A stretch of DNA of 64,000 nucleotides, taken from the NCBI RefSeq assembly GCF_000189635.1, contig NW_002476322.1, forward strand, positions 434,001 through 498,000. The letters run 5' to 3'. Both the position numbers and the translations under genes were made by a program. Of the stretch, positions 27,679-41,276 are shown piece after piece (positions within the stretch are counted from its first letter, which is position 1; each line of letters starts with the position of its first letter). Source of the DNA: Tetrahymena thermophila SB210 (lineage: Eukaryota > Ciliophora > Oligohymenophorea > Hymenostomatida > Tetrahymenidae). The notes under the pieces were generated by a model. It did no database searches. It was not told the DNA's origin and saw only the letters and a list, made by a program, of their open reading frames with translations.

Positions 27679-30021
27679 ATAAATAAGGAGATACTTTCTT
27701 TCTTCAATCATTTATCAATCCATTAATAAATAAAAAACCTATCGCTACAATAATCTAATAAAAAATTACTTAAGTTAAAATATATATACTAATAATAAAG
27801 AACTCATAACTATTTATTGCACTTTTGCTAAATTTATTTGAGAAATATCTATTTATCTTTTTGACCTGCGTTATCGCTTGGCTCCCTGAATTCTACTAGA
27901 AAGCCAGCAAAATTTGTAAAGGGAAAACTATTTCAACATATAATAAATTTGCTTTGATTAATTGAATACAGGAAGGATAATGTTTTATATTAATCAGGCA
28001 TTTACTAACTACTTATTTATTTAAAGCTACTATATTCTGTATGATATAATTTGTTCCATATATACGCCATTCTATCAAGAATACTTTCTTTTTCAATTTG
28101 TACTACGAGAAAAATATCAAATAAACTTGACCTTGAATTGCATGTTGAAATAAATTCATCTTAGTTAGCCTTTCTTTTTTAGTGCCAGATCAGTCTTTAA
28201 TAAAGATAAATCTTAACTTATATATAAGTGCTAGTCTAAATATATAGAGTATTTTTATTAAATGAACTATGTAATATGCTTCATCCTCCAATATACATAC
28301 ATAAATACACGCGAACAGTAGTTAGTTGTAAATAAACCCGCCAATCAAATAAATTTTAATTCTATTTCAAAAAAATATGTAGAGTATTGAATAATATCTT
28401 TCTCATTTTATACATAATATATAGTTAATTAGATACTTTAATTAAAAAACTATCCATTAATTAGGTTTTAATATTCCTTGTTGTATTCATCTGCTAATAT
28501 CATTCATTTTTTTTTTTGCAATTGCATCATTTTGTAAAGCAACCTGCCTAAATATTATTATTAATTTCTTCATTTCCTTTTGGTTTTATTTCTAATTAAC
28601 ACATATAAGCATATTTTTCTCTGTCTAAAATCAAATGCACCATCAATAGCAAGTTTTTAAATATTTCGTTTATACATACAGTTTATTCTAATCTTTTAAT
28701 AAAAGTTAATTTCCCCAATCTCTCAAATCTCTTTTTTAAAAATAAACGAAATGAAGAATAGATTTCCTCTCATATCATTTAAAAATAATTAAGTAAATAA
28801 ATAAATAATTAATGACTACTATAAAGTCTTACAATTCTTTTAAAAACTGATAATGAAAGCTACTTTTTTAGTAATCAACAGTAAATTCTGAATAATTTTA
28901 AATTTTAACAGATACATAAACGAAAAATAGAGCTTCTTAAATGATTTATATTAATTATAATCTAAATAAATTTTTTTTCTATACTATGGTAATTATAGTA
29001 CAGATACAAATAATTTCTATTGATTAAAACTTTCAGTTTTTTGGAAAGCTTTCTTGAATTACTTAAAAAAACAGATCAGGCATACCAGCTAGATATGAGT
29101 TAGATAAAATCTATGATAAATATTGTTTATCTATTAAATATTATTTTACATGTATTTTCCATTTATTTGTTTATTTTTCAATTTATTTTAAATGCCAAGA
29201 ATAATAAGTAAATAAATAAATTTACTTTTAATTAGCAATTTAAGTTTTCAATATTTTATAATTTGTATTTATTATCGATGAAGTAGCAATAAAAATTCTT
29301 ATTATTTTTGTAAATTTCTTTCTTCAGTTAAACGCTAATTGAATATTAATTGAATTGCTATTACAAAAATTAATTAATAGCACAAAAGTTATTTTTATTA
29401 AATATTTACTTGAAATGTATTTATTTATATTTTGCTTTTTTTAATTAAATTTTAGTATTTAGCATTTATCATATCTTTTAGACATATTTGATATTGCAAC
29501 AAACTTTTTTGATTTATTATTAATTTGTGTTGTTGATTTTAATTTTTGTCTAACAGACAATGATTTTTTGATTTAATTTTTGATAAAAAACTAGGTATAA
29601 ATTACACAATTTATAATCATTATAAAATTCTTTTAAATTTTTATTACAAATTATAATTTCTCACCATATTCTATTTTTCATATTAAATTATTTAAAATAA
29701 CAATTTATTTTTTTTGCTAAAATGATTTTTTGCTAAGGAAAAAAAAGATGTTTTTCATAAATATTAACTGATTATTTTATAGAGCAATTAAATATTTCTC
29801 CCAAGAAACAAATTGTAAATAGATTAAATTCTTTTCAAAATAATTAAATAAAAATATTGAAGAGATAATGTTTACCACAAATATTAAATAACAAAAACAG
29901 TTCATTTTTGAAATATATTTTTTTAAGTTAAATATATGCAAATAGATGTTAAATATATCAGTCCATCAAATGATAAGCTCAATTAAAACTCCGTTTTTAA
30001 GGATGAAAAAAACGAATGCCA
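27679..30021. other. AT-rich intergenic region
   Basis: About 2.3 kb between the convergent ends of the N/Q-rich gene and the PP2C-like gene. A slightly GC-richer patch lies at about 27860-27910 but holds no sustained frame. No supported gene or RNA was seen. Confidence 0.55.
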
Positions 30022-31931
30022 TCAAATGAAATAATACAGTACGAAAGCTAAATCGGTAATTACCTCAATTTACTAACTGTATAAATTTTTTATTCTTTTT
30101 TAAAGCAAATCTTAAGCTTTTTTTACAGTCTTCTAGTTGAATGAATTTAAAATTTAATAAACTTCTTCATATGAAATGTAATCAAAGAAATTCGGAGTTG
30201 TTACTAATAGAAACGCATCATTTTACTTACTAATTTCGTGATAATAAATATCTGGCTCATTTATCACTCCAATCATTTTAGCTATGTCATTCCCAAAGCA
30301 ACTAATTGAAAATTAAAAAAATAATAAAATACAGACATACAAACAAAAGTAACTCCTGTTATATTTGTATAAATTTTTGTTTATTTAACCTAATTATACT
30401 AATATTAAATGCCTTCTCAAATTGACTACCCACTAAAAGATATCATATTAAATTCTTCCTAACTTTAAAAAATATTGATTACCGTGTAACTTCAATCCCT
30501 GGGAATGTCCTTCCTCTAACAAAAACTCGATCAATAAAATCATTTTTCCATTATCTTATCTCTCCTGTGTTTTTCTATATTCTCTCTTTTTCATATTAGT
30601 TAGCTGGTATATGAAATCCCGACATTTAAACTTGATTTTATTTTTAAGATTTATAGCAAAATTACTATCTAAAAATAACTGCTTAAATATTTCCAACATA
30701 GGCAACAAAAATCTTATTTTATTATATAAGTACTAAAGTACAGCTAGCACCACTTAGCATGGAGTTAAATTTTTATTCCTTTTTTTAAAAAATAGTCCAT
30801 AAATATTTTAATGGCATAAAAATAAAAGTTTATTATGCATAGAAAATATTAATACATAATATTTTTTATTTGTAAGAAATTTTATTGATAAAATAATAAG
30901 ATTTTTGATTGAATTAATAAAAATGTGACATAGTATTTTAGTTATACATGCATTCTTTTTATTGAATGTCTGGATATATCTTAAACGTTTAATATTTTGT
31001 AAGCTTATTTATTTATGTGTATCCTACTTTACCAATCAATTTTTTCAAAATAAAATAAAATTAAGAAACTATTTGTAAATACCAAATTTCAATTGTAACT
31101 TTAACTAAATTAAAAATAGAATTATATTCTGATAAATTTTAACACTTAAATTATCCTACCCTCTCCTCTCATTTATTTATAATGAGAAAGATTACAAATT
31201 TTTGAATTCTAAAGATATATTTAAACAATAAATATTTAACGTTATGAAAAAATTTATTTTTACTGAGTTAATCATTGAAATCTTGCAAATTTATACAAAA
31301 TTCAATGCTTTTTTTATGTGAAGAATCATTTTAGAAATTGTATTTTATTTGTGTTAAAATTATCATCAACAATTAAAGAAAAACTTATTTTAGAAAAAAG
31401 GAAAATATTTGTAATATTTACTAAATCATAATATGCTATATGTTGTGAGATGTACTTGTCTACATTCATAAATAGTCTTTTAAATCCTATTTGCGGTTAT
31501 AATTTAATTAGCTGTTCTTTAAAAAAGTGTTTAAATAATAAGCGACAAGATAGATTAGAAATCTTATTTCCATATGCACCATGCCCCATAAAAACTGAAA
31601 TCAATTTTATATGATCATCGACGTAAACAAAATAATCTGACATATTATGGGCATTTTCTAATTGATTTCCTTTTTTTGATAATACACAAATCCCATAATC
31701 CAATAAAATATCTTTATTATTTAATCTAGTTTTAAAGGCTTACTTTCCTTATGTTTAATCAGTAATAAGATCAAGATGATAGCTTCTTTCCTCTCCATTA
31801 TTTTGTTCATTAGTGCATTCTGTTGTTCTTAGATATATTCTACCTTTATTTTTTGTAACCTAACTGACTGAAACAAATGGAGAGTTAAGATTTAAGCTTT
31901 CTATTTAACTCTATTATTTTTGTGAAAACAT
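30022..31931 (-). CDS. PP2C-fold protein lacking catalytic residues (probable pseudophosphatase, 361 aa)
   Basis: Three exons on the minus strand (31931-31422, 30778-30483, 30301-30022) with GT...AG introns of 643 and 181 nt. The total is a multiple of three, and TGA is at 30024-30022. PP2C landmarks appear in the correct order: LDYGICVLSKKG, ENAHNMSDYF, VFMGHGAYGN, LSGASCTLVLI, AYVGNIQAVI, RVFVRGRTFPG, VTRCFGNDIA, IGVINEPDI and a helical end. However, the canonical VFDGHG has Met for Asp, GDSRA reads GNIQA, SRSFGD ends in Asn, and the LASDGxWD motif reads VTTPNFFD. Several metal-binding aspartates are therefore gone while the frame and splice sites stay intact. It is either a pseudoenzyme or a gene in early decay. 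The N-terminal 50 residues are Ser/Gln-rich. Confidence 0.8.
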
Positions 31932-32135
31932 TTAAAATTAATTCTTTTCAGAACTCTAATAAGGACTTTATTTCTAAAATAAAAAAAACTTGCTTAAACT
32001 TGTATAAAATAGAATGCAAATAGATCTAAATACTTTATAATCCTCTTTATTAGATGTCCTTGCTGAATTTAGTCAGATACATTTTTTATAAAATAAAATA
32101 AAATTATTTAAATTTATTTTTAACTTTTTAATTTA

Positions 32136-33499
32136 TCAAATTTAGTAATTTAAAAAGAATTTCAATTATCCAAAAAGTTTAAATTGAAATAAATAAATGC
32201 TATGATTTTCAGATGATTTTTATTTGGAATTAAAACAAAATATTTTGAATATGAATTTACGTTATGGTGTTAAATCTTCAATAAAATTAAATTCATAAAT
32301 TTCTTATGTTAAGTCGAATGAATCATTTGCATCTACATCTTCTTAGTTTATTCCTTACTTTTTATTTTAATCTGGTTAGCCTTTCATTTCTTTGTGGATA
32401 TTATTTGAATGTTGGTTTTCCTAATCGCTTTTATACACATTTATAAACTATTTATCGTTTTATTAATTTTTGATATTCTAAATTTCATTTTATTCTATTG
32501 TTAAAAAAAATAGATATTAAATTAATTATCTTTTATGAATTACTTTTTAATGCAAATTGCTTCTTTGAATATTATTTAAACTATCAATATAAATAAATAC
32601 CTTTGGCATCATCCTATCCCTCCAAACTGTTTTCACTTTTTTCAGAGTAGTAGCTCAATCCACCAGAGTTATCATCTTCCTCTTTTTTTAACTTGGTATC
32701 AATAGATTTTAAATTAATTTTATTCTAAAAAAATAAGCTAGCTTTTTTGTCCAAGCTATCTTATGATAACTTAATCTAACTATCTGAATCTGAGCTGCTT
32801 TAAGACTCACTTTGATTTTTTGAATTTTCTTCAACACTATGTTTATTCTCATCTTCTAATTTTTAAAGATAAAGAGTAATTTATTGTCATTCTACTTTGT
32901 TTAAAATAATTATACACACTTCTTTGTTGTTTTAATTTACATTATCAAATAATAATGTATTAGAATTTTATTCATTAGACGAAGCTTTATTAGCAAGTAG
33001 GTGATCTTTAAAGTCTTTTTTAATTAAACGAAGACTAGCATTATTGTTAATTTTGCTCTAACCACAGTTTTCAGGGTAGCTAAAAGTTTTAGAAACCCGA
33101 AATAATTTACTACAGTTGTTATTCTTTTTTTTAACATTCTAGTTATTTATTATGTTTTATGTCTCTTGCACTCTACTAAAATTAATATTTTCTGAGCTAT
33201 TTTACAGCTTTTATTATTCTTATTAATCAGCAGCAACATCTTTTTTTAAGCATAAGTTACTAAATCTTTCAAAATTATTTTATTTGCTCTAGTTTTTTAA
33301 GTCTTTTGAAACTCTATTGTACCCGCTATATGTAATTTAGCTGTGTGATTTTTACCTAAATTCATCTTTACTATTAGTAAATTAGTCTTTGTTTAATTTC
33401 TCTTCTTCTAATATTCATTATTTAACAACAATATTTCAATTTAACTTAAAATCATAGTTTAAAAATTATACTTGATGCGTTAGAGGAGCCAGAACCCAT
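32136..33499 (-). CDS. Polar low-complexity protein with N-myristoylation-like start (377 aa)
   Basis: Four exons: 33499-33472, 33407-32916, 32855-32601 and 32494-32136. Introns are 64, 60 and 106 nt, and phases join perfectly to 378 codons including TGA 32138-32136. The tiny first exon encodes MGSGSSNAS, a good N-myristoylation consensus (Gly2, Ser6 region). The body is rich in Asn, Gln, Lys, Ser and acidic residues (SQSSSDSDS, KKEEDD), with no recognised domain and mostly predicted disorder. The last 45 residues are more hydrophobic, and a further intron there is possible. The stop lies 204 bases upstream of the PP2C-like gene on the same strand. Function unknown; peripheral membrane association is inference. 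Confidence 0.75.
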
Positions 33500-34457
33500 T
33501 AATTCAAATGATTATAAAATAATGGATATCAAAAAATAAATTAGCTTTTAATCAATTAGTTTTTAAATTGTTAAATTTATTACTACTTAAGTTAATATAA
33601 ATATTTTGTAGAACTTACTATTTATGATATTAACTTAAATGCTATTCAATTATGTATTATTTATTACTGAAAAAAAAAGGGATTTTTAATTAACTATAAA
33701 AAATTTTTAATTTTTTTACAAATTAATGGACTAAGATTGATAAATTCTTAATTTCTGTAATAACTTAAAAAAATAATTCAATCATAATAAATGTTGAATT
33801 TCAAAAATAAATAGAGTATAGTTTGAATTAATTTGAATAATAATTTAAATAAAAAAATGGCTAAATAGATATCCAATTTATCTTAAAAATAATTAACCAA
33901 AACTGATACTTTTTATTAAGATATTTGGATTTTTAATCAAAATTCTATTATTTTATCATTCAATTAATTGTTAATAATTTATTAAAAATAAATCAGTATA
34001 TTCCATAATCAATCAAATAACTCAAATTAATTTCAAAATATTTTAAATCTTAAAAACCCAAAAATAATTTATTAAAAAATTTATTATGATAAACTATTTA
34101 AAAAATTTAACTAAAATAGGTAATTTAAATAAATTAAATACATTTAATGATATTTTTATTAATACTTAAAACAGAAAAATTATTCTTATTTTTGTAGGTT
34201 TATAATTATAAAACTTTTATTTTAAATAAATTATTGAAAGTATAATTATAAACTTTTAAAGAAATTTTTAATCAAATTAATTAGAAAGATATATATCTTA
34301 AAATATGCAATAAGTCAATCAATTTAAATTTTTAGCAAATATCTAATGATTATATTTTAATAAAAACTCTTTGATTGTAAATTTTCAGTTTTACTTTTAA
34401 TGAAATTTAAAAATTATTACAACTACTTTTTTTATGACTTATTTTATCAAATTAAAG

Positions 34458-34595
34458 TTCTGTCTGATATTTATTTTGGTGCTCTTTCATCATAATAAAA
34501 TATGTAAAATTTATCTTTAATGGTGTAAATTATTTAAATAAGTACATAATTTAATCTATATACTTTTAGAAACTATTTTTAAATATCAGACAGAA
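34458..34595. repeat. 16-bp perfect inverted repeat, 106-nt spacer
   Basis: TTCTGTCTGATATTTA at 34458-34473 is exactly complementary to TAAATATCAGACAGAA at 34580-34595. The arms contain five G/C positions, so this is more than AT noise. It could be the ends of a tiny element or an RNA hairpin. No target duplication is obvious. Confidence 0.55.
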
Positions 34596-34779
34596 TACAA
34601 TGCAATATTGAGATGATAGTTTTTATTTAATGAAATGTATTTTAGCATAAAATAATTATCTGTCATATAAATCTGAATATTCCTTAAATTTTTAAAAATA
34701 AATCAAGTTTTTAAATATTTAAATTACAAAAATTTTAATTTTATTCTATTTAATTGCATAATCTTTTTCTTCTGTGAAA

Positions 34780-34797
34780 TATTGAAATATTTCAATA
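34780..34797. repeat. 18-bp perfect palindrome
   Basis: TATTGAAATATTTCAATA reads identically on both strands. It lies in the divergent promoter region. It might be a binding site for a dimeric protein, but chance is possible in DNA this AT-rich. Confidence 0.35.
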
Positions 34798-35521
34798 AAT
34801 TATTAAAGTATTGCAGTAAAATTAAATTTAATACTGTTCATTTAAAATCTAATAACAAAAGCATAGCTTATCTTTAATTTATGTTAATTAACTTTATCCA
34901 GGTTATTAACTGAGTTTAAATCGTCTATGAAGCATTTTAAAAAAATGAACAGATGATTTAAATATTTTCTAATTATTATTTATTGCCTCTAGAATTTCTT
35001 AAAGTGTCTAATAAAAATCAAATTCGAAAAACATTAATTTTTTCTTTGGATTTTTAAAGTCTTAATCTATTTTTTAGTTCTAAATATTTAGTTGAGTTTT
35101 TATTTGCTTAATATTAACAGCTATTAATCAATCAATATTCAATCTAAATATTTTACTGATTTAAAAAAGTAGACAAAATACTATTAGCTTAAAGTGTCTA
35201 ATGAAATTATAAATGCATGGAAAAAACAAATATCCAAATGTAAAAATCTATTATGTGTTTGTTTATAAATGTTTTCTGAAAATTAAATTTGTCTATTTTT
35301 TCTAAAAAATGAGGAGAGCACTTAAATATAAAATAGTGTAACTCTTTTAGGCATGTCGTAAGATTATATATTTATAAATATAGTTTTTTATCTTAATTTC
35401 CAAAAACAAATCTTTCCTTTTTGGATATTAATTTATTGATATCACAAACTAACTAATTAAATATCAAATAATAAAAAAGATTATCTAAAAAAATTAAGAG
35501 TCTTAAGCTTAAATCAAAATC

Positions 35522-37717
35522 ATGAAAGTGCTTGAGTAGTTAGAAAAAATAAGGTTTCCTACTACTACTAGACTATCTTTTAGGAAAACTAAATAATTAA
35601 ACGGCAAGAAAATTTATATCAGAATAAGTAAAACAACTAAGAAATTTTACACTGCATATTGTAAACACTCATCATAATGCAGAGCAAGATTTTGTAAATT
35701 TGCACATGACATTAACGAATTAAGAAATGAAGACTACAAATATGAATCTGATCCTAAATACAAAGAGTACTAATGCAAAAATTTGAATTGTACAAGACCA
35801 AAGTGTAAATATTACCATGACATCAAAGAAAAAAGGATTAATATTCTTGAGAGTAACATGTATAAATTAATGAATCAAACTTATGAAGCATAATCCAATT
35901 AAGATTAAAGTAAGGAATAATAATAATCTATAGTTATAGTAAAAAAGAAATTAAATATTTCGCCTTTAGTTCCATCTCTAACCTACTTTAACTTGTAAGA
36001 TTTGAACAAGTTGTTAAACAATATATTAAAGGTCATCAAATAAATGAATGAAAGTAAAGAATTTGGAGATTTCTAACCAATTTAATCACTTTCTTCTGTT
36101 AATTAAAACAAATAAAAAAACCAATTAGAGATTAAAAATCAAAATTAATCATAACTATATAACTGCATTAATAATGTAATCATCAATTTATGTTCAAGAA
36201 GATCTTAAATTAGCAATGAATATGACTATGCTCTTTTAAATATATTAAATTAAATTCCAATCATTAGTTTCAAATATAAACTATTTAAATATGAAAGAAA
36301 CAACTTAAAGGGACAATTATCCTATTTCATAAAAACAAACGTTGTTGTTCCTTTTGTGTGTGACGATATCAAAAACCTATAGCCAAAGTCTTTAAAGCTC
36401 GAAATAAAATCTTTAAATAATGATTGGTAAGGATTTGAAAAATTAATGTAGACTATTTAAAAATCTTCTCAAACAATTCATAAATTAGACATCAATCTTT
36501 CAGAATTTATTGGACCAAAGAATGCTAATGATATTGAAAAAATTTTCAGAAATACATTGTAATCTCTTCCTCAATTGAAAGCTATTAATTTAAGATTACA
36601 GTTTAATTATTTAGAGAATGGTGACTATGAAAGAGATATTGTAGACATATTTTTAGAAATTTTACAAAAGCTATACATCAAAAATCCCTCTCTATAGTTT
36701 TAATTGAACATTTTCAGAATTGTTATCAAATATAAGGCAAATAATTTAGAAATATTTAGTGAGCAGACAGACAGAAGAAAAGAATACAAAAGAAATGCAG
36801 TGAATAAAATGTTCAAAAATTCTTAATTACATGAATATTTCCTAGCTAAATTTTCAAAAATTTTTAACATAGACACGCTATAAACCCTCAAAATAAACTT
36901 TAGTAATTTGCTAATGACTTAAAAACGTTAAGATAAGGTTCCTAAACCAATTTATGAAAAAGAAATTGAGTGTTTACTGTCAGGAATATCATAAATTATT
37001 GAGAAACTTAATGATAATTGCTTGTAGACTTTGAATATGCAATTTTTTGGTTTTTTTTTCAACTTTGAAGTCTCACCAAAACAAAAAATGCTGTTATTTA
37101 AATTTTTAATGAACTTTTAACTATTCTTTTAAAATACTCCTATTGTGTCTATCAGGTGCTTTAAGCCTTTTAGTGAGCTTCTTAACAAGAAGCTTATGCG
37201 CAAATATGTTTATTCATCCTTTGAAGGAAACTTATTTACTTCTAAACTTTATAAGAATAAGAAGAAAAGGAATTAATAAAAAATTTAAGCTATGAGTGAT
37301 GAAGCAAATAAAATCTAAGGGAAAAAGAAATTTATAAAACTAACAACTGAAAAAGCTCATGAGTTTTTAAATTTAGTTACAAATAGATTTTAATAAGTAA
37401 AGAAAATATCATATTTTGAAAGTGATTGTTTTCATTTAAATAAGATACTTTTATATTAAAGAAAATAACTCACACACACAATTTTATTAAATCCTAATCT
37501 AATGTAGAGATAAATCTATCCATAAAAATAAAATATTTTAAAAATCAATAAATTTTTGGATTTTTAAAGAAGATAATTTTTATATTTCTATGCAAAATAT
37601 AAAAAAATATTAAAGAAAAATAACAAATTCATTTTGAGAAAAGAAATAATTTAGTCAATTATGAATTTAATTTAATTATAATTAAATCTTAATGTTTCTC
37701 AAGTGTTAAGTAATTGA
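35522..37717 (+). CDS. Tandem CCCH zinc-finger protein, copy A (731 aa)
   Basis: Single exon, ATG 35522 to TGA 37715-37717. Two CCCH fingers sit near the N-terminus: C47-x5-C-x4-C-x3-H62 and C85-x4-C-x4-C-x3-H99, separated by a linker with EDYKYESDPKY. CCCH pairs of this kind usually bind AU-rich RNA. After a Gln/Asn-rich spacer comes a long leucine-rich region (about residues 220-560) with LRR-like strands such as LKAINLRLQFNYLENG, then a basic C-terminus. It is the most diverged of three tandem paralogues, with the same order and conserved blocks (SYFIKTNVVVPFVC, YERDIVD). A role as a cytoplasmic RNA-binding regulator is family-based inference. Confidence 0.9.
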
Positions 37718-39038
37718 TGTAATTTTTATTATTTATTTTTTAGTTAGTAAATTTCTATTTAAAACAATTTTTAAATAATATCTTTCATATTATCTATTAA
37801 TTGTTTAATCAAAAATAATAATAAACCATATTGATTCTCCAATAATTTATTTTTATCTTTATTTCTTTAAAGGTTTATTTAATTAAATTATGTTTTAAAA
37901 AAATAAAAATCTTACCTAAGCTAATAAATTACAGTAATCTTTTAATTACGGTATATTACAAAATATATTTATTTATTCAAATAATTTAAATATTTTTTTA
38001 ACATATTCTAAATATTTTTCCGAAAAGTAAATAAATAAATGAATATAATCAATTTTAAAAAATCTGAATTATTGAAAAAAGTGTCTAATCATTTGTATGA
38101 TTATACGTGTTTAATTTATATTAAGATTTATATAACAACTTTTAATGTGTCTACATTTAAAAAATGTATTTAAAATTAATATTTATCTTTTATCAAATTA
38201 TTAAAAAGATCATATAATTGTTGCTTCTAATATTATATCTTAAAATATTTGTTAAGTTTCCTTCTTTATTTTATATGTATTAGAAAAAAAGAAATCAATT
38301 ATTTATCTAATTCAAGTTTTATTTGTTTGTTTACTTCTTTATTTATTTATTAAGTAGGATTGCATCTCAAATTTGAGTTAAAACTATTAAGTACTGTTAA
38401 TATCATTCAAATAATAAATCAGACTTTACTAAAATAGATTTAAGCTTTGATAGATAAAAATCTAAAATTAAATATAATATACTATAGATCTTCTAATTTA
38501 AGAAACTGTAATTTTAGATATTATTCCAAATCTAGAAAAATAATTAAAACCGAAGATATTTATCCTTATTCTAACTTTTGTTATGAATAATGAGAAATTA
38601 AGGTTTTTAAATTTAAGAAATATACTTCTTTCTAGATTATATTTATTTATAGTTTATACACCAATAGCATTTTTTTCTTCTTCTTTTTCTATTAGAATTT
38701 CCCATTTAAAATTTATTCCCTCTACATGTTTATATCTATATACTGCTTAATAAATGAAAATTAAACTTTTAAATATATTTTTAGAATCATTTTTTAAGTT
38801 TTGTTGCAAATGTAGTATTTTTATTTCTATATATGAGATATGAAATTAATAAATTATTGTGTAAAATATTTAAAAAAGCTATTAGTGTTTTACAAATCAA
38901 AAAAATCTCTTATTTTTCTTTTTTAAGTAGCAAATTAAAAATAAATAAAAATGACTGATAGTTTTTAAATGATTTAAAAAATTTTCCTTATAAAATAATA
39001 ATTAAATTGATAAAAAAATTCTTAACAACAAATATCTT
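37718..39038. other. Spacer between CCCH copies A and B
   Basis: AT-rich and non-coding on inspection. The last 500 bases (about 38541-39038) resemble the region upstream of copy C, so this part was duplicated with the gene. Confidence 0.6.
38541..39038 (+). repeat. Duplicated 5' flank of CCCH copy B
   Basis: Blocks around TTTATCCTT, GAATAATGA, TTAAGGTTT, AATTTAAGAAAT and AGAATTTCC occur in the same order and spacing here and at 41458-41928 upstream of copy C. The duplication therefore included the promoter and 5' UTR. Divergence is moderate, with many indels. Confidence 0.6.
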
Positions 39039-41276
39039 ATGAAAAAATTTTTTCTTACTAGAAAACGTATTTATTAACCAAGATTTAGAAACTTGAAATA
39101 ATTAAAAGATCGCATTATTATCTTCAAAAAGACCAATAAAAACAAGTAATTTACTTAATTCTGTAAAAATTCTGAATGTTAAAGATAAAAATGCGCTTTT
39201 GCTCATAGTATCAGTGAGCTAAAAAACCCAGACTATAAATATGAATCTGATCCTTATTACAAAGAAAATAAATGTAATATACTAAATTGTAAAATAGAAG
39301 GATGTAAAGATTACCATGATATCTAAGAAAAAAGGATGAACATTTTCAAAAAAAATATTCATAAACTAGTGTATAAAAGCCTTAATCTAGAATCAAATGA
39401 AGATTAATTTACTGAAGAAAATAAAATTAGCTAATGTAAATCTTAATTTTTTATAAAGAAGAAATTAAATATTTCCTCTTTAATCCCATCTTTAACCTAT
39501 TTTAACGAGCAAGACTTAAACTTAATGTTTAATTAGATATTAAAAGTAGTCTAATAAATCAATGAAAATCAAATTATAGATTCATTCTAGCCTATTTAAG
39601 CACTTTCTTCACTTTAATAAAATTAAAAAAAAAATTAAATAATTACTTAAAGTAAAAATGAACCACATATTTAAAAGTGCATTAACAATGTTATCATAAA
39701 TTTATGTTCAAGGAGATCTTTAATTAGTAACCATTATAATTACGCTCTTTTACATTTACTAAATAAAATACCCATTATTGATTTTAAATATAAACTATTT
39801 AAATATAGAAGAAATAGCTAAAAAAGATAATTATCCTATTTCATAAAAACTAATGTAGTGGTTCCTTTTGTATGTGAAGATATCAAGAATTTTAAGCCTA
39901 CTTCTCTCAAACTTGATATCAGATCTTTAAATAAAAATTGGCAAAGCTTTGTAAAGTTGATGGAGACTCTTTAAAATACCTCTCAATCAATCCATAAATT
40001 AGATATAAATCTACAAGAATTTATTGGACCTCAGGATGTAAATGATATCGAAAAAATATTTACAAAAGCATTAAAAAATGTACCCTAACTGTAAACTATC
40101 AATATAAGATTACAATTTAACTACTTAGAAAATGGAGGATATGAAAGGGATATTGTTGATTTATTTTTAGAATTAATTGAAAAGTTATTGGATTAAAATC
40201 GCTCACTAAAATTTTAATTGAACATTTTCAGAATCTGTATCAAACGTAATAAAAATAGTTTAGAAATATTTAGTGATAAGATAGATAGAAAAAAAGAATA
40301 CAAAAGAAACATTATAAATAAAATGTTTAAAAGTTCTAAATTGCATGAGTACTTTCTTTCTAAATTTTCTGAAATAAGGAGAATCAGAGGAATAAAAACT
40401 TTAAAAATAGATTTTAGTAATTTATTTTTGACTTAAAAAAAAGGAAAAAAATCTGTTTAACATATTTATGAGAATGAAATAGAATGTCTATTAAATGGAG
40501 TTAAGTAAATTTTAGATAGGATGATCCCAAATAATTACTTAGAGAATTTAACCATCTAATTTTTTAGTTTCTTTTTCCACTTTGAAGTGTAGCCAAAATA
40601 ATAAATGTTATTATATAGATTCTTTATGAATTTATAGCTCTTTTTCTAAAACACTCCACTTGTGTCAATTAAAAATTTTGATATTTTTAGTGGAGTTTTA
40701 AATAGAAAATTAATGAATAAAAAATACATATATTCCTCTTTTGATGGCAATCTATTTACTTCTAAATACTATAATAACAGAAAAAAAGAAATAAAAATTG
40801 CTAATGATCACATAAAAGATATAGAAACAAAAAGAACAATTTTTAAAAGTGTAATATAAAATGCTAGTGAATTCCTTAACTTAATGACAAATAATTTTGA
40901 AAATGTTAGAAAAATTTCATATTTTTAACATGATTCTCATCATCTAAATAAAATACTTTAATATTAAAGATAAAGACTCACCCATACTATTTGTTTATAT
41001 AAACAAAGTTGGTTATGTTTAGAAGAAAACAAGCTTAAAATTTTAAACATCAATTAATATTTGGATTTCAAAAGAAGATAGTTTCTTTATTTCTATGCAA
41101 AATTATTGAGAATAAAAAAAAGAAATAAAAAGTTTTCTTTCAGAAAAGAAATAATATCTTAGATTTTAAAATTAATTAACTTAAGTTAAGACTTTACTGA
41201 TTTTAATATTAATAGATGTTATTATTATAATAATAGAAAAGGTGGATTGATTATGTGTTGTGATTCCATAAAATGA
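39039..41276 (+). CDS. Tandem CCCH zinc-finger protein, copy B (745 aa)
   Basis: Single exon, ATG 39039 to TGA 41274-41276. Fingers: C42-x4-C-x4-C-x3-H56 and C79-x4-C-x4-C-x3-H93, again linked by PDYKYESDPYY. The leucine-rich middle and basic C-terminus are nearly the same as copy C. For example, the block at 40218-40436 differs from copy C at only three of 72 residues. It extends about 10 residues past the end of copy C, with a unique Tyr/Asn-rich tail ending in MCCDSIK. Probable RNA-binding protein; target unknown. High local identity with copy C points to recent duplication or gene conversion. Confidence 0.9.

Larger units (their letters stand above)
33500..35521. other. AT-rich divergent intergenic region
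   Basis: About 2 kb separating the minus-strand gene starting at 33499 from the CCCH gene starting at 35522, so it should hold both promoters. It contains a 16-bp perfect inverted repeat (34458-34595) and an 18-bp palindrome (34780-34797). No coding frame was supported. Confidence 0.55.
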
